Assembly (NCBI RefSeq): GCF_900099765.1
Contig: NZ_FNDX01000002.1
Location: 248,001 to 312,000 of the forward strand
DNA: 64,000 bases
Source of the DNA: Paenibacillus typhae
Lineage (GTDB): Bacteria; Bacillota; Bacilli; Paenibacillales; Paenibacillaceae
Reading direction: 5' to 3'
Below are positions 41,888 to 51,222 of the stretch, in pieces. Within the stretch, counting starts at the first letter, position 1; each line of letters begins with the position of its first letter. The translations under genes were made by a program, and so were the position numbers. The notes beneath the pieces are model-generated. The model saw only the letters and a program-made list of their open reading frames with translations, did no database searches and was not told where the DNA came from.

Positions 41888-42562
41888 CTAGTCAATGATA
41901 AACAGGTTTACATACTGGTATCCGAATTCTGCTACCGAGCTCTGGCTGCCCGGAATAAAGATATCGATCCGGTTGCCCTTTATGGCGCTGCCTGTATCCG
42001 TTGCCGTGGCCAGGAAGGCCATCTTGGGCAGTCCCGGATGCGAGTGGCCGGTCACCAGAACCTTGGTGCCGAGCGGGATGACACTCGGATCAACAGCTAT
42101 GGTTCCGAGCTTGAGCGGATTACCGAAATAATCGACGGCGCCCCATACGCCATTCTCGCTTGCCGCAGACGAATAGGCGGAGGCTTTGACCTGGATCACT
42201 TTTTCATAGCTGAATGCCTTGCCCCATGCCTCTACAGTATTTGTAGCAGACTCAACGTTCAGGCTGGCTGTGATAATGGAAGCCTCGGAAACGGCGGATG
42301 TTTTCATCGAAACTGTATCCTTGGGTGCTGTAACACCGGGGATGGTGAGGCTCAGGCCGGGATAAATATTGCCCGCAGCTACATCCGGATTGGCATTCAT
42401 AATTTCACTCATGTTTATGCCATAATAATTAGATAGAGTATAATAAGTTGTAGTTGCGCCTGCAATATGTACGCTGTCTGCCTTAACGGGGGCTGTATGT
42501 AGCATGGTGCTGATTCCGAGAGCGGCAGCAAAAATGGCAAAAGCTTTGGATTTGTTCTTCAT
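41888..42562 (-). CDS. Secreted LysM and 3D-domain protein
   Basis: A 224-residue secreted protein. The signal peptide is MKNKSKAFAIFAAALGISTMLHTAPVKA, a LysM-like peptidoglycan-binding module (YYTLSNYYGINMSEIMNANPDVAAGNIYPGLSLTIPG, about residues 38-75) follows, then a linker and a 3D domain (about residues 125-224) with three conserved Asp in AVDPSVIPLGTKV, ATDTGSAIKGNRIDIFIPG. 3D domains occur in lytic transglycosylase-like and resuscitation-type proteins (YocH, YuiC). The start at 42562 follows AAGGAGGAAC. It probably acts in cell-wall turnover. Confidence 0.85.
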   Translation of the reverse strand: MKNKSKAFAIFAAALGISTMLHTAPVKADSVHIAGATTTYYTLSNYYGINMSEIMNANPDVAAGNIYPGLSLTIPGVTAPKDTVSMKTSAVSEASIITASLNVESATNTVEAWGKAFSYEKVIQVKASAYSSAASENGVWGAVDYFGNPLKLGTIAVDPSVIPLGTKVLVTGHSHPGLPKMAFLATATDTGSAIKGNRIDIFIPGSQSSVAEFGYQYVNLFIID

Positions 42563-42899
42563 GTGTTCCTCCTTCAATAAGGGGGTGTGCAGGAATTTAC
42601 CTTTATCACACCGAAATCATTCTGGACCCAGTTACCTTATTGCCTGGCAGCTAAGATGCAGTATTTTGTTAAATGACAGTATCGAATATATCACAATTTT
42701 GTAACCAATGCCTAAGAAAATGTTACCATTCTGTTAGAATTGCATTTATAGCGCCAAAAAATACAAAGGTCGGGCAAGAATCCGGTAAAAATTTTACACA
42801 GTGTTAACATTTCTGGCTTATGCAGATAGTAGAATAATAGAATAGGGTTAATAAGTTAGTCCATTTAGACATTGAAGCATACTTGGAGGGTCAATCAAC
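42563..42899. other. 337-base divergent promoter region upstream of ppk
   Basis: Between the LysM-3D gene and ppk, AT-rich, without a gene. It contains GTTACC and TTAGAA-like direct repeats at 42722-42739, a PhoP-box-like pair TTTACA-N5-TTAACA at 42793-42809, and a -10-like TAGAAT at about 42829. Confidence 0.5.
42793..42809 (+). promoter_or_regulatory. PhoP-box-like direct repeat upstream of ppk
   Basis: TTTACA, five bases, TTAACA: an 11-bp-period pair matching the Bacillus PhoP consensus TT(A/C/T)A(C/T)A. It lies about 90 bases before the ppk GTG and about 20 before a -10-like TAGAAT. Phosphate control is an inference. Confidence 0.4.
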
Positions 42900-45014
42900 G
42901 TGAGTACAGAAGACAAAAAAAACATCCACAACAGCCCTGCTACCGCATATCTTAACCGTGATCTCAGCTGGATTGAATTTAACCGCCGGGTACTGCAGGA
43001 GGCGCAGGATCCCGAGAATCCGTTGATGGAACGGGCAAAATTTCTGGCGATCGTGTCCAGCAACCTTGATGAATTCATCAGTGTCCGTGTTGCGGGAATC
43101 CAGGATCAGATCAGAGCAGGCTACACCAAAAAGGATTTTACCGGCTATACGCCTTCAGGCTTATACAAACGTCTGATCAAACGTGTCACCAAAATGATCG
43201 CCGACCAGTACCGCACCTTCCGCGACCTGTCCCGAAATCTGCACAAGGAAGGCATTGTATTCGTCAATTATGAAGACCTCACCCATGCGCAGGAGCAGTC
43301 CGTAGAGGAATATTACCGGGATATTATCTTCCCGGTGCTTACGCCGATGGCCGTTGACCAGAGCCGACCGTTTCCGCTAGTGCACAGCCAGTTTATCTAC
43401 CTTGCTGTCGTGCTGACCCGCAAGAACACGCAGGAAGAAGAGCCTTATTTTGCTATTCTGCAAATTCCGTCCAACCTGCCAAGATGTATTCCTCTCCCCC
43501 ACCGCTCCAACAGCAAAAAACGGCAGTTTGTGTTCATTGAAGACGTGATCCGGCATCATATTCAGACCTTGTTCAGCGGCTATGAGCCTGTCGCCGTCAA
43601 CGAATTCCGCCTGACGCGCAATTCTGACCTGACTATTGATGAGGAAGGTGCGGAAGATCTGCTGGAGGAAATTGAGAAGGAGCTGCGCAAACGCCGCCGC
43701 GGTGTACCTGCCAGGCTGGAGGTACAAAAAGGGATTCACCCTTACGCACTAGAGCAGTTGCAGGCTGAATTTGAACTGGAGGATTTCGTATTTGAGATTG
43801 AAGGGCCGCTTGATCTGGGATTCCTGCGGGGCTTTGCAGGGAGTCTGAAGGGCTTCAACTACCTGTATGACGCGCCGATTGAACCGCACTATCCGGTGGA
43901 GTTCGATGAGAACGAGGATTTCTTTGAGGTACTCAGAGAACGCGATGTGCTCGTATATCATCCTTATGAATCTTTTGACGCCATGGTCGATTTCATTACC
44001 CAGGCATCAGAGGATGAATCCGTTATGGCCATCAAAATGACGCTGTACCGCGTAAGCGGCAACTCGCCGCTGATTACTGCACTCGCCCATGCTGCCGAGT
44101 CCGGCAAACAGGTTACTGTAGTTGTTGAGCTGAAGGCCCGGTTTGACGAGGAGCGCAACATCGCCTGGGCGCGGAAGCTGGAGCAAGCCGGCTGTCACGT
44201 CGTGTATGGCCTTGTCGGCCTCAAAACCCATGCCAAAGTTACACTGATTGTCCGCCAGGAAGGCAATGAGCTCCGCCGCTATGTTCATGTCGGCACCGGC
44301 AACTATAACGACAGTACGGCCAAGGCTTATACGGATCTCAGCCTGTTCACCGCGAATAACGAAATCGGGCTGGATGCTTCCGAGCTGTTCAACCAGATGA
44401 CCGGATATTCGGCGAACTATAACTGGAATGCCTTTATCGTGGCACCGACCAATATGAGCCTGTCGCTGCAGAAGCTGATTCTGCGCGAAGCGGAGCATGC
44501 TGCCGCAGGACGCCCTGCACGGATTATTGCCAAGATGAACTCCCTGTCCAACCAGGAGGTCATCGACAGCCTGTACAGTGCAGCCCAAAGCGGGGTATCC
44601 ATCGATCTGATCGTCCGCGGGGTTTGCTGTCTGCGTCCTGGCATAGAAGGGCTCAGCGAGCGGATTACAGTACGCAGCATCGTCGACCGGTTCCTTGAGC
44701 ACTCCCGGATTTACTATTTTGAGAACGGCGGCAAGCCGGAGGTGTACCTGTCCAGTGCAGACTGGATGACTCGGAATCTGACCCGGCGGATTGAACTGAT
44801 GTGTCCTGTGAAGGACAGTGTCATCAAGAAGCAGATTGTCAAGGTTCTGGACATGTCTTTGAATGATAACGTAAAAGCAAGCTTCCTCCAGCCTAATGGT
44901 TATTATGAACGCCCGGACGACAAAAAGGCCCCGTTCCGGAGCCAGTTCGCCGCTATGGATGTCAGCCGTTGGAAAGGTAGCCGAGCTTTATCTTCACCGC
45001 CCAAGCATTCCTGA
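42900..45014 (+). CDS. ppk: Polyphosphate kinase PPK1
   Basis: PPK1 makes polyphosphate from ATP reversibly. The 704-residue product has the N-terminal helical domain (YLNRDLSWIEFNRRVLQEAQDPENPLMERAKFLAIVSSNLDEFI, residues 17-60), and the two phospholipase-D-like catalytic domains with LVGLKTHAKVTLIVR (autophosphorylated His near residue 443), YVHVGTGNYND, IVRGVCCLRPGI and IYYFENGGKPEVYLSSADWMTRNLTRRIEL. The start is GTG at 42900 with TTGGAGGG eleven bases upstream. The 3' end overlaps the convergent ppx by 53 bases. Confidence 0.94.
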   Translation: MSTEDKKNIHNSPATAYLNRDLSWIEFNRRVLQEAQDPENPLMERAKFLAIVSSNLDEFISVRVAGIQDQIRAGYTKKDFTGYTPSGLYKRLIKRVTKMIADQYRTFRDLSRNLHKEGIVFVNYEDLTHAQEQSVEEYYRDIIFPVLTPMAVDQSRPFPLVHSQFIYLAVVLTRKNTQEEEPYFAILQIPSNLPRCIPLPHRSNSKKRQFVFIEDVIRHHIQTLFSGYEPVAVNEFRLTRNSDLTIDEEGAEDLLEEIEKELRKRRRGVPARLEVQKGIHPYALEQLQAEFELEDFVFEIEGPLDLGFLRGFAGSLKGFNYLYDAPIEPHYPVEFDENEDFFEVLRERDVLVYHPYESFDAMVDFITQASEDESVMAIKMTLYRVSGNSPLITALAHAAESGKQVTVVVELKARFDEERNIAWARKLEQAGCHVVYGLVGLKTHAKVTLIVRQEGNELRRYVHVGTGNYNDSTAKAYTDLSLFTANNEIGLDASELFNQMTGYSANYNWNAFIVAPTNMSLSLQKLILREAEHAAAGRPARIIAKMNSLSNQEVIDSLYSAAQSGVSIDLIVRGVCCLRPGIEGLSERITVRSIVDRFLEHSRIYYFENGGKPEVYLSSADWMTRNLTRRIELMCPVKDSVIKKQIVKVLDMSLNDNVKASFLQPNGYYERPDDKKAPFRSQFAAMDVSRWKGSRALSSPPKHS

Positions 45015-46491
45015 ACGCCTTCAGGGCGTTCTCAATGTCCTCCTGGCCGATAAGCACGGTTGTAGTGCCATGCAGTTCCAGATCGAGCGTTCCGCCGTGC
45101 AGGCGGACGCTGAGATCGCGGATGATGCCGATCTCGGTGCTGTCCAGCGCAATGCTCAGCTGTACAAGCGTGCCCAGCTTATGAATGAGATCTTCGTCGG
45201 AAGCCAGCAAAATGTCCTTATGCGCCTGGGACAGTTTCTGCTTCCGGCTTTTTGTGCTGTAGGAGGCGATCAGGGCGCAGAGTATCAGCTGGCGGTGACT
45301 CAGCCCGCGGATCGGCGAATTCATCAGCCAGTAGCGGGTATGCCGCTTGGACTGGTAGTAGTTAATGTTGGAACCTGTGCGATGCAGCATGACCGAGACA
45401 TAGATCAGCATCTCCTGCTCCGCCCTGTCCCCGCCCAGCTCAAAGGCGCTGAATAAACGCTGGGCCAGCTTGTTGATATGATCGAGATGCTGCTTGGAGG
45501 TGTGAATGTCAAAGCGGATGATCCTGTCCAGGCTGAATTCGAGTGCACTGTCACATACCGGCTGCTCCGGCCGCAGCAGATCATGCAGCATACCCTCACG
45601 CAGCCCTTCCCCGCTGATTACAGCCTGGCTTGCCTTGATATAATGATATACCGTATGGAAAATAATCAGCCCGGAAACGATAATGTCTGCGCGGCTCTTG
45701 GACAGCCCGTCCAGCTCCTTGCGCTTGTCAAAAGGTGTAGCCGGCAGAACCTCCATGAACCGGTTGATCGTCTCACCGGATAAAGTATAGCCGTGTGAAT
45801 TCGGCAGGGAATAATCCCGGTTTTTCTGGTCAAGCTTGCCCAGGGAGCGGAGGGTTCCACCCAGGCCGTAAAGCGGCAGCCCTTCGCCGGTTCCCAGCCA
45901 GTCATGCTCGACAAGCCTGCCGGTCACATAAGCCTGAAGCTTCTTGACCTGCTCCGCGTTCCAGTTCCCGTTATGGCTGAACAATAGATTCGTGTTGACC
46001 GCACCGAACGGGAAGGAGATGCTATGCTGATAGCGGCGTCCGCGGAACAGGGTAACCTCCGTGCTGCCACCGCCTATATCAATCACGAATCCGTCCTGGA
46101 CATCGGAGGCATTAATCACTCCCAGGAATCCGAAGTAGGCCTCCTGATAGCCGGTAATGATCTCAATCGTAATGGAAGAGGCTGAAGACAGATATTCTAT
46201 GATCTCAGCAGAGTTGGCTGCATTGCGGATTGCTGCGGTTGCTCCGGCACGGATCTTCTCGACACCGAAGGCGCTGCAGATTTCCCTGAACTGGCGCAGA
46301 ACCGGAATTACCGTATCCATATCCTTGCGCTCCAGTCTGCCTTCCTTTGTAATTTTCTCACTCAGGCGCGCAGAGTATTTGCACTCTTTAATAATTTTGA
46401 AGCCGCCTTCCGGGGTCGTATCGTAGATTACGAGCCGGATGGAGTTGGAACCAATATCAATGATGCCAATCCGGCAAAGTTCATCTCTCAT
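44962..46491 (-). CDS. ppx: Exopolyphosphatase/GppA-family phosphatase
   Basis: A 509-residue ASKHA-fold Ppx/GppA enzyme that trims polyphosphate or hydrolyses pppGpp. The N-terminal domain has GIIDIGSNSIRLVIYD (residues 8-23), AGATAAIRNAANS, EIITGYQEAYFGFLGV and VIDIGGGSTEVTLFRG (near 140), the HD-like C-terminal part has LDHINKLAQRLFSAFELGGDRAEQEMLIYVSVMLHRTGSNINYYQSKRHTRYWLM. The start at 46491 has AAGGAG ten bases upstream; ATG 46524 lacks a site. It is tail-to-tail with ppk, sharing its last 53 bases. Confidence 0.9.
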   Translation of the reverse strand: MRDELCRIGIIDIGSNSIRLVIYDTTPEGGFKIIKECKYSARLSEKITKEGRLERKDMDTVIPVLRQFREICSAFGVEKIRAGATAAIRNAANSAEIIEYLSSASSITIEIITGYQEAYFGFLGVINASDVQDGFVIDIGGGSTEVTLFRGRRYQHSISFPFGAVNTNLLFSHNGNWNAEQVKKLQAYVTGRLVEHDWLGTGEGLPLYGLGGTLRSLGKLDQKNRDYSLPNSHGYTLSGETINRFMEVLPATPFDKRKELDGLSKSRADIIVSGLIIFHTVYHYIKASQAVISGEGLREGMLHDLLRPEQPVCDSALEFSLDRIIRFDIHTSKQHLDHINKLAQRLFSAFELGGDRAEQEMLIYVSVMLHRTGSNINYYQSKRHTRYWLMNSPIRGLSHRQLILCALIASYSTKSRKQKLSQAHKDILLASDEDLIHKLGTLVQLSIALDSTEIGIIRDLSVRLHGGTLDLELHGTTTVLIGQEDIENALKAFRNAWAVKIKLGYLSNG

Positions 46492-46576
46492 CTGTATGTA
46501 CTCCTTTTCAAGTTGATTGGCCATTTGTTATACTATATCACCAATTGCCCGGACGCCAAAATAATATGTACATAAA

Positions 46577-46611
46577 TAAAAACGGCTTCCGGAGCATATC
46601 CGGAGGCCGTT
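46577..46611 (-). terminator. Terminator of the amino acid ABC importer operon
   Basis: AACGGCTTCCGGA (46581-46593) pairs with TCCGGAGGCCGTT (46599-46611); the minus-strand tail TTTTTATTTATG is at 46577 and below. Confidence 0.85.
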
Positions 46612-46620
46612 ATTAGATGT

Positions 46621-47343
46621 TTACAGCACTTTGCTTAAGAAATCCTGGGTCCGGGCATGCTGCGGATTGCCGAATACTTCAGCCGGAGTCCCCTGCTCAA
46701 CGATGTAACCGCCGTCCATGAACAGGATGCGGTCACCCACTTCGCGGGCAAAGCCCATCTCATGTGTCACAATGACCATTGTCATCCCCTGCTCAGCCAG
46801 CTTCTTCATAACCTCAAGCACCTCTCCGACCATCTCAGGGTCAAGCGCCGAGGTAGGCTCATCGAACAGCATCACATGCGGCTGCATCGCCAGCGCCCGC
46901 GCAATGGCAATACGCTGCTTCTGTCCTCCGGACAATTGGGCCGGATAAGCATCGCGTTTGTCTTCAAGCCCTACGGTGCGCAGCAGATCGACAGCAATCT
47001 TCTCCGCTTCCGCAGCCTGCTGCTTCTTCACCTTCAGCGGGGCAAGGGTAATATTCTGCAGTACAGACATGTGCGGAAACAGGTTGAACTGCTGGAACAC
47101 CATCCCCATTTTCTCACGGGTCTGATTAATATCATGCTTCTTGGCCGTGATCGACTGGCCTTCAAAGGTAATCTCACCGCCGGTGGGCTCCTCCAGGAGG
47201 TTCAGGCAGCGCAGGAAGGTGCTTTTGCCCGAACCGCTGGGGCCGATCACGACGACAACCTCACCCTTCTTGATTTCCAGGTCAATCCCCTTCAGGATTT
47301 CCAGCTTGCCGAAATGCTTCTGCAGATTCTTAACGGTGATCAT
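46621..47343 (-). CDS. Polar amino acid ABC transporter ATPase (ArtR-like)
   Basis: A 240-residue ATPase of the polar amino acid uptake (GlnQ/ArtR) group. Walker [10 protein letters not shown] (near residue 33), Q-loop [14 protein letters not shown], signature [15 protein letters not shown] (near 137), Walker [14 protein letters not shown] and switch His in [10 protein letters not shown] are all intact. The last gene of the operon, overlapping the permease by 14 bases. The length matches B. subtilis ArtR (240) as I recall it. Arginine or another basic amino acid is the likely substrate, inferred from the operon layout. Confidence 0.88.
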   Translation of the reverse strand: MITVKNLQKHFGKLEILKGIDLEIKKGEVVVVIGPSGSGKSTFLRCLNLLEEPTGGEITFEGQSITAKKHDINQTREKMGMVFQQFNLFPHMSVLQNITLAPLKVKKQQAAEAEKIAVDLLRTVGLEDKRDAYPAQLSGGQKQRIAIARALAMQPHVMLFDEPTSALDPEMVGEVLEVMKKLAEQGMTMVIVTHEMGFAREVGDRILFMDGGYIVEQGTPAEVFGNPQHARTQDFLSKVL

Positions 47344-47989
47344 CGGTGCTCAGCCTCCGTTCCAGTATGCCCAGCAGCTTGGACAAGGTAAAGGTCAATA
47401 CAAAATACATTAACGCAATGATGACATAAGGGGTCAGACCCTCGTAAGTAATCGTTGTAATCGTCTTGGCCTGGAAGAACAAATCCGCTACCCCGATCAT
47501 GGAGACAATTGAAGATTCTTTAATAATCGTAATGAACTCATTCCCGATTGCCGGCAGCACATTCTTAAGCGCCTGCGGAAGCACGATATAGCGCATGGTC
47601 ATGCCCTGCTTCATCCCGAGCGAGCGGGCTGCCTCAACCTGGCCGCGGTCCACACCCTGGATACCGGCGCGGAAGATTTCCGCCAGGTAAGCCGAGCTGT
47701 TAATCGTAAGGGTAATCGCCCCCGACTGAATCGGTGTAAATTCCAGTCCCAGCTCCGTTAGGCCGTAGTGGATCAGGAACAGCTGTACCAGCATTGGCGT
47801 ACCGCGTAAAAATTCAACCCAGGCGGTTGAGATGAAACGCAGGACTCTCCACTTGGACATGCGCAGCAGCGCAACGATAATCCCCAGCACAAAGCCGAAG
47901 AACACGCCGAGCACCGCCAGCAGCAATGTATACTTCAGACCTGCAAAGAAAAAATTGCGGTATTCATAGGCCATATCAAAAATATTCAT
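47330..47989 (-). CDS. Polar amino acid ABC transporter permease (ArtQ-like)
   Basis: A 219-residue permease with about five membrane helices. The HisM/ArtQ signature is visible: [17 protein letters not shown] (near residue 70), [46 protein letters not shown] (EAA motif contact with the ATPase, near residues 105-150). It lies 152 bases after the binding-protein gene with an intervening hairpin, and overlaps the ATPase gene. Its length matches ArtQ of Bacillus (219) as I recall. Confidence 0.88.
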   Translation of the reverse strand: MNIFDMAYEYRNFFFAGLKYTLLLAVLGVFFGFVLGIIVALLRMSKWRVLRFISTAWVEFLRGTPMLVQLFLIHYGLTELGLEFTPIQSGAITLTINSSAYLAEIFRAGIQGVDRGQVEAARSLGMKQGMTMRYIVLPQALKNVLPAIGNEFITIIKESSIVSMIGVADLFFQAKTITTITYEGLTPYVIIALMYFVLTFTLSKLLGILERRLSTDDHR

Positions 47990-48022
47990 TTGACGGCAAA
48001 ACCTCCTCTTCTTATCCTTTTC

Positions 48023-48059
48023 AAAAAAATAGAAAACAGCGTATTACCGCTATTTTCTA
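48023..48059 (-). terminator. Intercistronic hairpin after the binding-protein gene
   Basis: Minus-strand stem AGAAAATAGCG/CGCTGTTTTCT with a six-base loop, followed by ATTTTTTTG. Such partial terminators raise the ratio of binding protein to permease and ATPase. Confidence 0.75.
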
Positions 48060-48141
48060 CTTAAAGAGCATTCATTGCCCTGCAACTATCTATACACAGA
48101 CTCATGCTGGTCTGCACTGCAGGTTAGTTTTTGGCAAAAGC

Positions 48142-48960
48142 TTATTCGCTCTCAGCAAGCTCGCTTGCTGCCGCTACGTACTCTTCAATCTTGCCTTCGG
48201 AGTTCAGGCGGGTCAAGGTCTTATTCACTTGGTCAAGCAGCTCTGTATTGCCCTTCTTCACGCCGATTACATAACCGTCATCTTCAACCTCGGGCTTGGC
48301 GTCGGTAATAACCAGTCCTTCAACATTTTTGACAAAAGACTTGGCAACCGGACCTTCCATAATAGAAGCGTCAACACGGTTGGAGTTCAGCTGCAGGACG
48401 ATTTCGGAAATTTTGCCCAGGGAGGTCAGCTGTGCGCCTTCAATGCCCTTGGCGATTTCTTCCTGGATGGAGCCGGTCTGAACGCCGATCTTGGCACCCT
48501 TCAGGGCATCCATTGTCGCGAATTTATCTTTGTCAGCTTCACGTACAACTACTGCCTGTTCGGCTTTGTAGTAGATGTCGGACAGATCAACCGCCTTTTT
48601 GCGTTCCTCAGTCGGGCTAAGTCCGGAAATAACCAGATCGATTCTGCCGCTGGACAGCTCGTTCAGCAGGGAGTCAAACGGCAGATCCTTGATCACAAGC
48701 TCTGCGCCCATATCGGCAGCAATATCCTTGGCAATGTCAATATCAAAGCCTACGATTGTATCTTTACCGTCGATTACTTTATGGAATTCGTACGGCGGGA
48801 AGTCTGCACTTGTTCCCAGCGTCAATGTCTTGGCAGCAGCAGCGCCAGTATTGCCTGCAGCGTTATCTGTTGAAGCAGCATTATCGTTGTTATTGCCGCA
48901 GCCTGCCAAAAGACCAACTGCAAGCAGCATTCCCAGTGAAAGTTTACCCCATTTTTTCAT
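48142..48960 (-). CDS. Amino acid ABC transporter substrate-binding lipoprotein (ArtP-like)
   Basis: A 272-residue lipoprotein with signal MKKWGKLSLGMLLAVGLLAGC and an Asn/Ala-rich linker, then a family 3 solute-binding fold: TLTLGTSADFPPYEF, VGFDIDIAKDIAADMGAELVIKDLPFDSLLNELSSGRIDLVISGLSPTEERKKAVDLSDIYY (about residues 65-125), LKGAKIGVQTGSIQEE and the closing YVIGVKKGNTELLDQVNKTLTRLNSEGKIEEY. It delivers the substrate, probably a polar or basic amino acid, to the permease. GGGGAGA precedes the ATG. First gene of the operon. Confidence 0.9.
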   Translation of the reverse strand: MKKWGKLSLGMLLAVGLLAGCGNNNDNAASTDNAAGNTGAAAAKTLTLGTSADFPPYEFHKVIDGKDTIVGFDIDIAKDIAADMGAELVIKDLPFDSLLNELSSGRIDLVISGLSPTEERKKAVDLSDIYYKAEQAVVVREADKDKFATMDALKGAKIGVQTGSIQEEIAKGIEGAQLTSLGKISEIVLQLNSNRVDASIMEGPVAKSFVKNVEGLVITDAKPEVEDDGYVIGVKKGNTELLDQVNKTLTRLNSEGKIEEYVAAASELAESE

Positions 48961-49416
48961 CTTTATATCTCCCCTATTCTCTCATTAAGTTATCTAGGTT
49001 GTCATGACCGATTTATTATAAATCACTGCGTATGAATATGCAAAGACATTTTTTATCATCAAAAGGTATTTTGACAGGAAAACGCTATCAGTTTCTTGAC
49101 ATGCCCTGCTCTTTTGCACATTCCAGGAAAAGAGGGGTATACTACTACTATCTCCAGCCGTTCACAAACTAACCAGACTGATTCACAGTCCCATTCGGTG
49201 TGGTAATATTTACCTGAAGCTGGCGAAGCAGGCAGGTGCGTCATAGGCATTTATACCTATAAAACTAACTGTATGCTAGCGGAGCGGCTTTTGTGCAGTT
49301 TTGCACAAGGTGTTCAGGCAAGTTATCCCACAAAACTAGGCGAATGCTTTCGAAACAAGTTTTGCACGATGTGTCTCAGGAAGGTTATGCTCACAAAACT
49401 TATAGGAGGTGCGATC
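48961..49416. other. 456-base stretch upstream of the alpha-glycosidase gene
   Basis: Divergent promoter region of the amino acid importer (minus) and the glycosidase (plus). The first half is AT-rich without clear features. The second half (49291-49400) contains two 41-43-base units beginning AGTTTTGCAC and ending CACAAAACT. No gene-like frame with a ribosome site was seen. Confidence 0.5.
49297..49400 (+). repeat. Two similar units AGTTTTGCAC...CACAAAACT in the glycosidase leader
   Basis: Unit 1 (49297-49337) and unit 2 (49358-49400) are similar over their whole length, sharing AGTTTTGCAC, GTGT, CAGG, AGTTAT or GGTTAT, and CACAAAACT. Each starts and ends with inverted AGTTTTG/CAAAACT. Unit 1 is preceded by TTGTGCA-GTTT-TGCACAA (49291-49308), a perfect 7-bp palindrome. 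Confidence 0.7.
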
Positions 49417-51174
49417 ATGCTGCTGGAAGCTATGTACCATGTGCCCCGTGACAAGTGGGCCTATGCTTACGATACAAAAACTATACATCTGCGTGTGCGC
49501 ACCAAACGGGACGATGTGGACTGTGTTACAGCCCTCACCGGTGACAAATATGACTGGGACCATACCTTTTATGAAATTATGATGGAAAAGGCAGCCTCAG
49601 ATGACAAATTCGATTACTGGGAATGTGCCGTCCGGCCAAAATACAAACGGCTCAGCTACACCTTCCGTGTCAGCAAAGGTCCGGAAAATGTGTATCTGCT
49701 GGATAACAGCATCCGTCCGGAATGTCCTCAGCCGCCTACCCATTTTTATGAATTTCCTTATATACATCAGATTGACCTGTTTCAGGTTCCCAAATGGGCC
49801 AAGGATGCTGTCTTCTACCAGATTATGACCGAGCGTTTCGCCAACGGTGATCCGGACAACGACCCTGAAGGTACTGAAGCCTGGGGCGGAAAGCCGGAGT
49901 TTGGCAATTTTTTTGGCGGGGATCTGCAGGGTGTACTGGATCATCTGGATGATCTGCAGGATCTGGGGATCAACGCGATTTATTTTACGCCCCTCTTCGT
50001 CTCCCCTTCCAATCATAAATATGACATTGTCGATTATAAAAGGGTCGACCCGCATTTCGGGGATAATGAGCTGCTGAAGCGTGTCGTCGAAGAATGCCAT
50101 AGCCGCGGCATCCGAGTGATGCTTGACGCTGTATTCAACCATTGCAGTGACCAGTTCCCGCCGTTTCAGGACGTGCTGGAAAAGGGTGAATATTCCGTGT
50201 ACAAAGACTGGTTCCATATAAATTCCTTTCCTGCTGAGGTTGTCGACGGTATTCCTACCTATGACACTTTCGGCTTTTTTGGCAATATGCCCAAATTCAA
50301 TACAGCTAACCGCGAGGTCAAAAACTACCTGCTGGAGGTAGCGGAATACTGGATCAAGGAGATTAAGGTCGACGGCTGGCGGCTGGATGTGGCCAATGAA
50401 GTGGATCATCATTTCTGGCGTGATTTCCGCAAGGTCGTTAAGGCAGCCAACCCGGATGCTTATATTGTAGGAGAGGTATGGAGCGATTCCCTGACGTGGC
50501 TGCTCGGCGACCAGTTCGACTCTGTCATGAATTATCCGTTCTCCGGGACCGTGCTGGAATTTTTCAACGGCGGTATGGACGGCATCACCTTCGGGCACCG
50601 GATCGGCGGCCTGCTGATGCGATATCCCCAGCAGACGAACGAGGTCGTGTTCAATCTGCTCGGCAGCCATGACACTCCCCGCCTGCTGACCGTGGTTGGT
50701 GAAGATAAACGGCGGCTGAAGCTTGCGGTTGTGTTTCTTTTTACCTTTATGGGGACGCCCTGCATTTACTACGGGGATGAGATCGGCTTAACCGGCCATG
50801 AAGATCCTGACTGCCGCAAATGTATGGAATGGGATAAGGCCAGGCAGGACCGGGAGCTATATGATTTCTACCGGATGATGATTGCGCTGCGCAAGCAGCA
50901 CAAAGCACTGCGGGAAGGCCGTTTCCGCATTCTGCTGGCTTGTGAGAACGATCCCTGCATTGTGTACGAGCGGGCTGACGAGAAAATCCATTTTACCGTA
51001 TGGATGAATAACTCCCCCGTTCCCCGCACACTCAGCCATCCGATGGAGACGGATGACTGGCAGGATGCGCTGACCGGAGACAGAGTGGCCCCTGAGGACG
51101 GAATAATGCATATCTCCCTGGACCCGTACGGCTACCGGATTTTATGCAGGAATCTGGAGCAATATCAGGTCTGA
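49417..51174 (+). CDS. Alpha-glycosidase (GH13_20, neopullulanase/maltogenic amylase type)
   Basis: A 585-residue enzyme of the neopullulanase type. An N-terminal N-domain (about residues 1-125) is followed by the barrel and a C-terminal beta domain. Catalytic residues are visible: region II DGWRLDVANEVDHHFW (nucleophile Asp, near residue 325), region III IVGEVWSDS (acid Glu, near 354) and region IV LLGSHDTPRLL (Asp, near 419), with region I DAVFNHCSDQ. No signal peptide: a cytoplasmic enzyme acting on cyclodextrins, pullulan fragments or maltooligosaccharides. ATG 49417 has TAGGAGGT seven bases upstream; frames starting at 49273 are not supported. It is close to the glycogen genes. Confidence 0.9.
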   Translation: MLLEAMYHVPRDKWAYAYDTKTIHLRVRTKRDDVDCVTALTGDKYDWDHTFYEIMMEKAASDDKFDYWECAVRPKYKRLSYTFRVSKGPENVYLLDNSIRPECPQPPTHFYEFPYIHQIDLFQVPKWAKDAVFYQIMTERFANGDPDNDPEGTEAWGGKPEFGNFFGGDLQGVLDHLDDLQDLGINAIYFTPLFVSPSNHKYDIVDYKRVDPHFGDNELLKRVVEECHSRGIRVMLDAVFNHCSDQFPPFQDVLEKGEYSVYKDWFHINSFPAEVVDGIPTYDTFGFFGNMPKFNTANREVKNYLLEVAEYWIKEIKVDGWRLDVANEVDHHFWRDFRKVVKAANPDAYIVGEVWSDSLTWLLGDQFDSVMNYPFSGTVLEFFNGGMDGITFGHRIGGLLMRYPQQTNEVVFNLLGSHDTPRLLTVVGEDKRRLKLAVVFLFTFMGTPCIYYGDEIGLTGHEDPDCRKCMEWDKARQDRELYDFYRMMIALRKQHKALREGRFRILLACENDPCIVYERADEKIHFTVWMNNSPVPRTLSHPMETDDWQDALTGDRVAPEDGIMHISLDPYGYRILCRNLEQYQV

Positions 51175-51222
51175 AGCGCATATGCACATGTGGGTACGGT
51201 TATTTAATCGGAGGGATCAGTC

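Noticed and set aside
47926-48873. 315-codon frame antisense to the amino acid importer genes
   Set aside because: Crosses the intercistronic hairpin and two genes on the opposite strand; no domain or ribosome site.
49597-50670. 357-codon frame antisense to the alpha-glycosidase
   Set aside because: Covers conserved catalytic regions of the opposite strand and has no domain or ribosome site.
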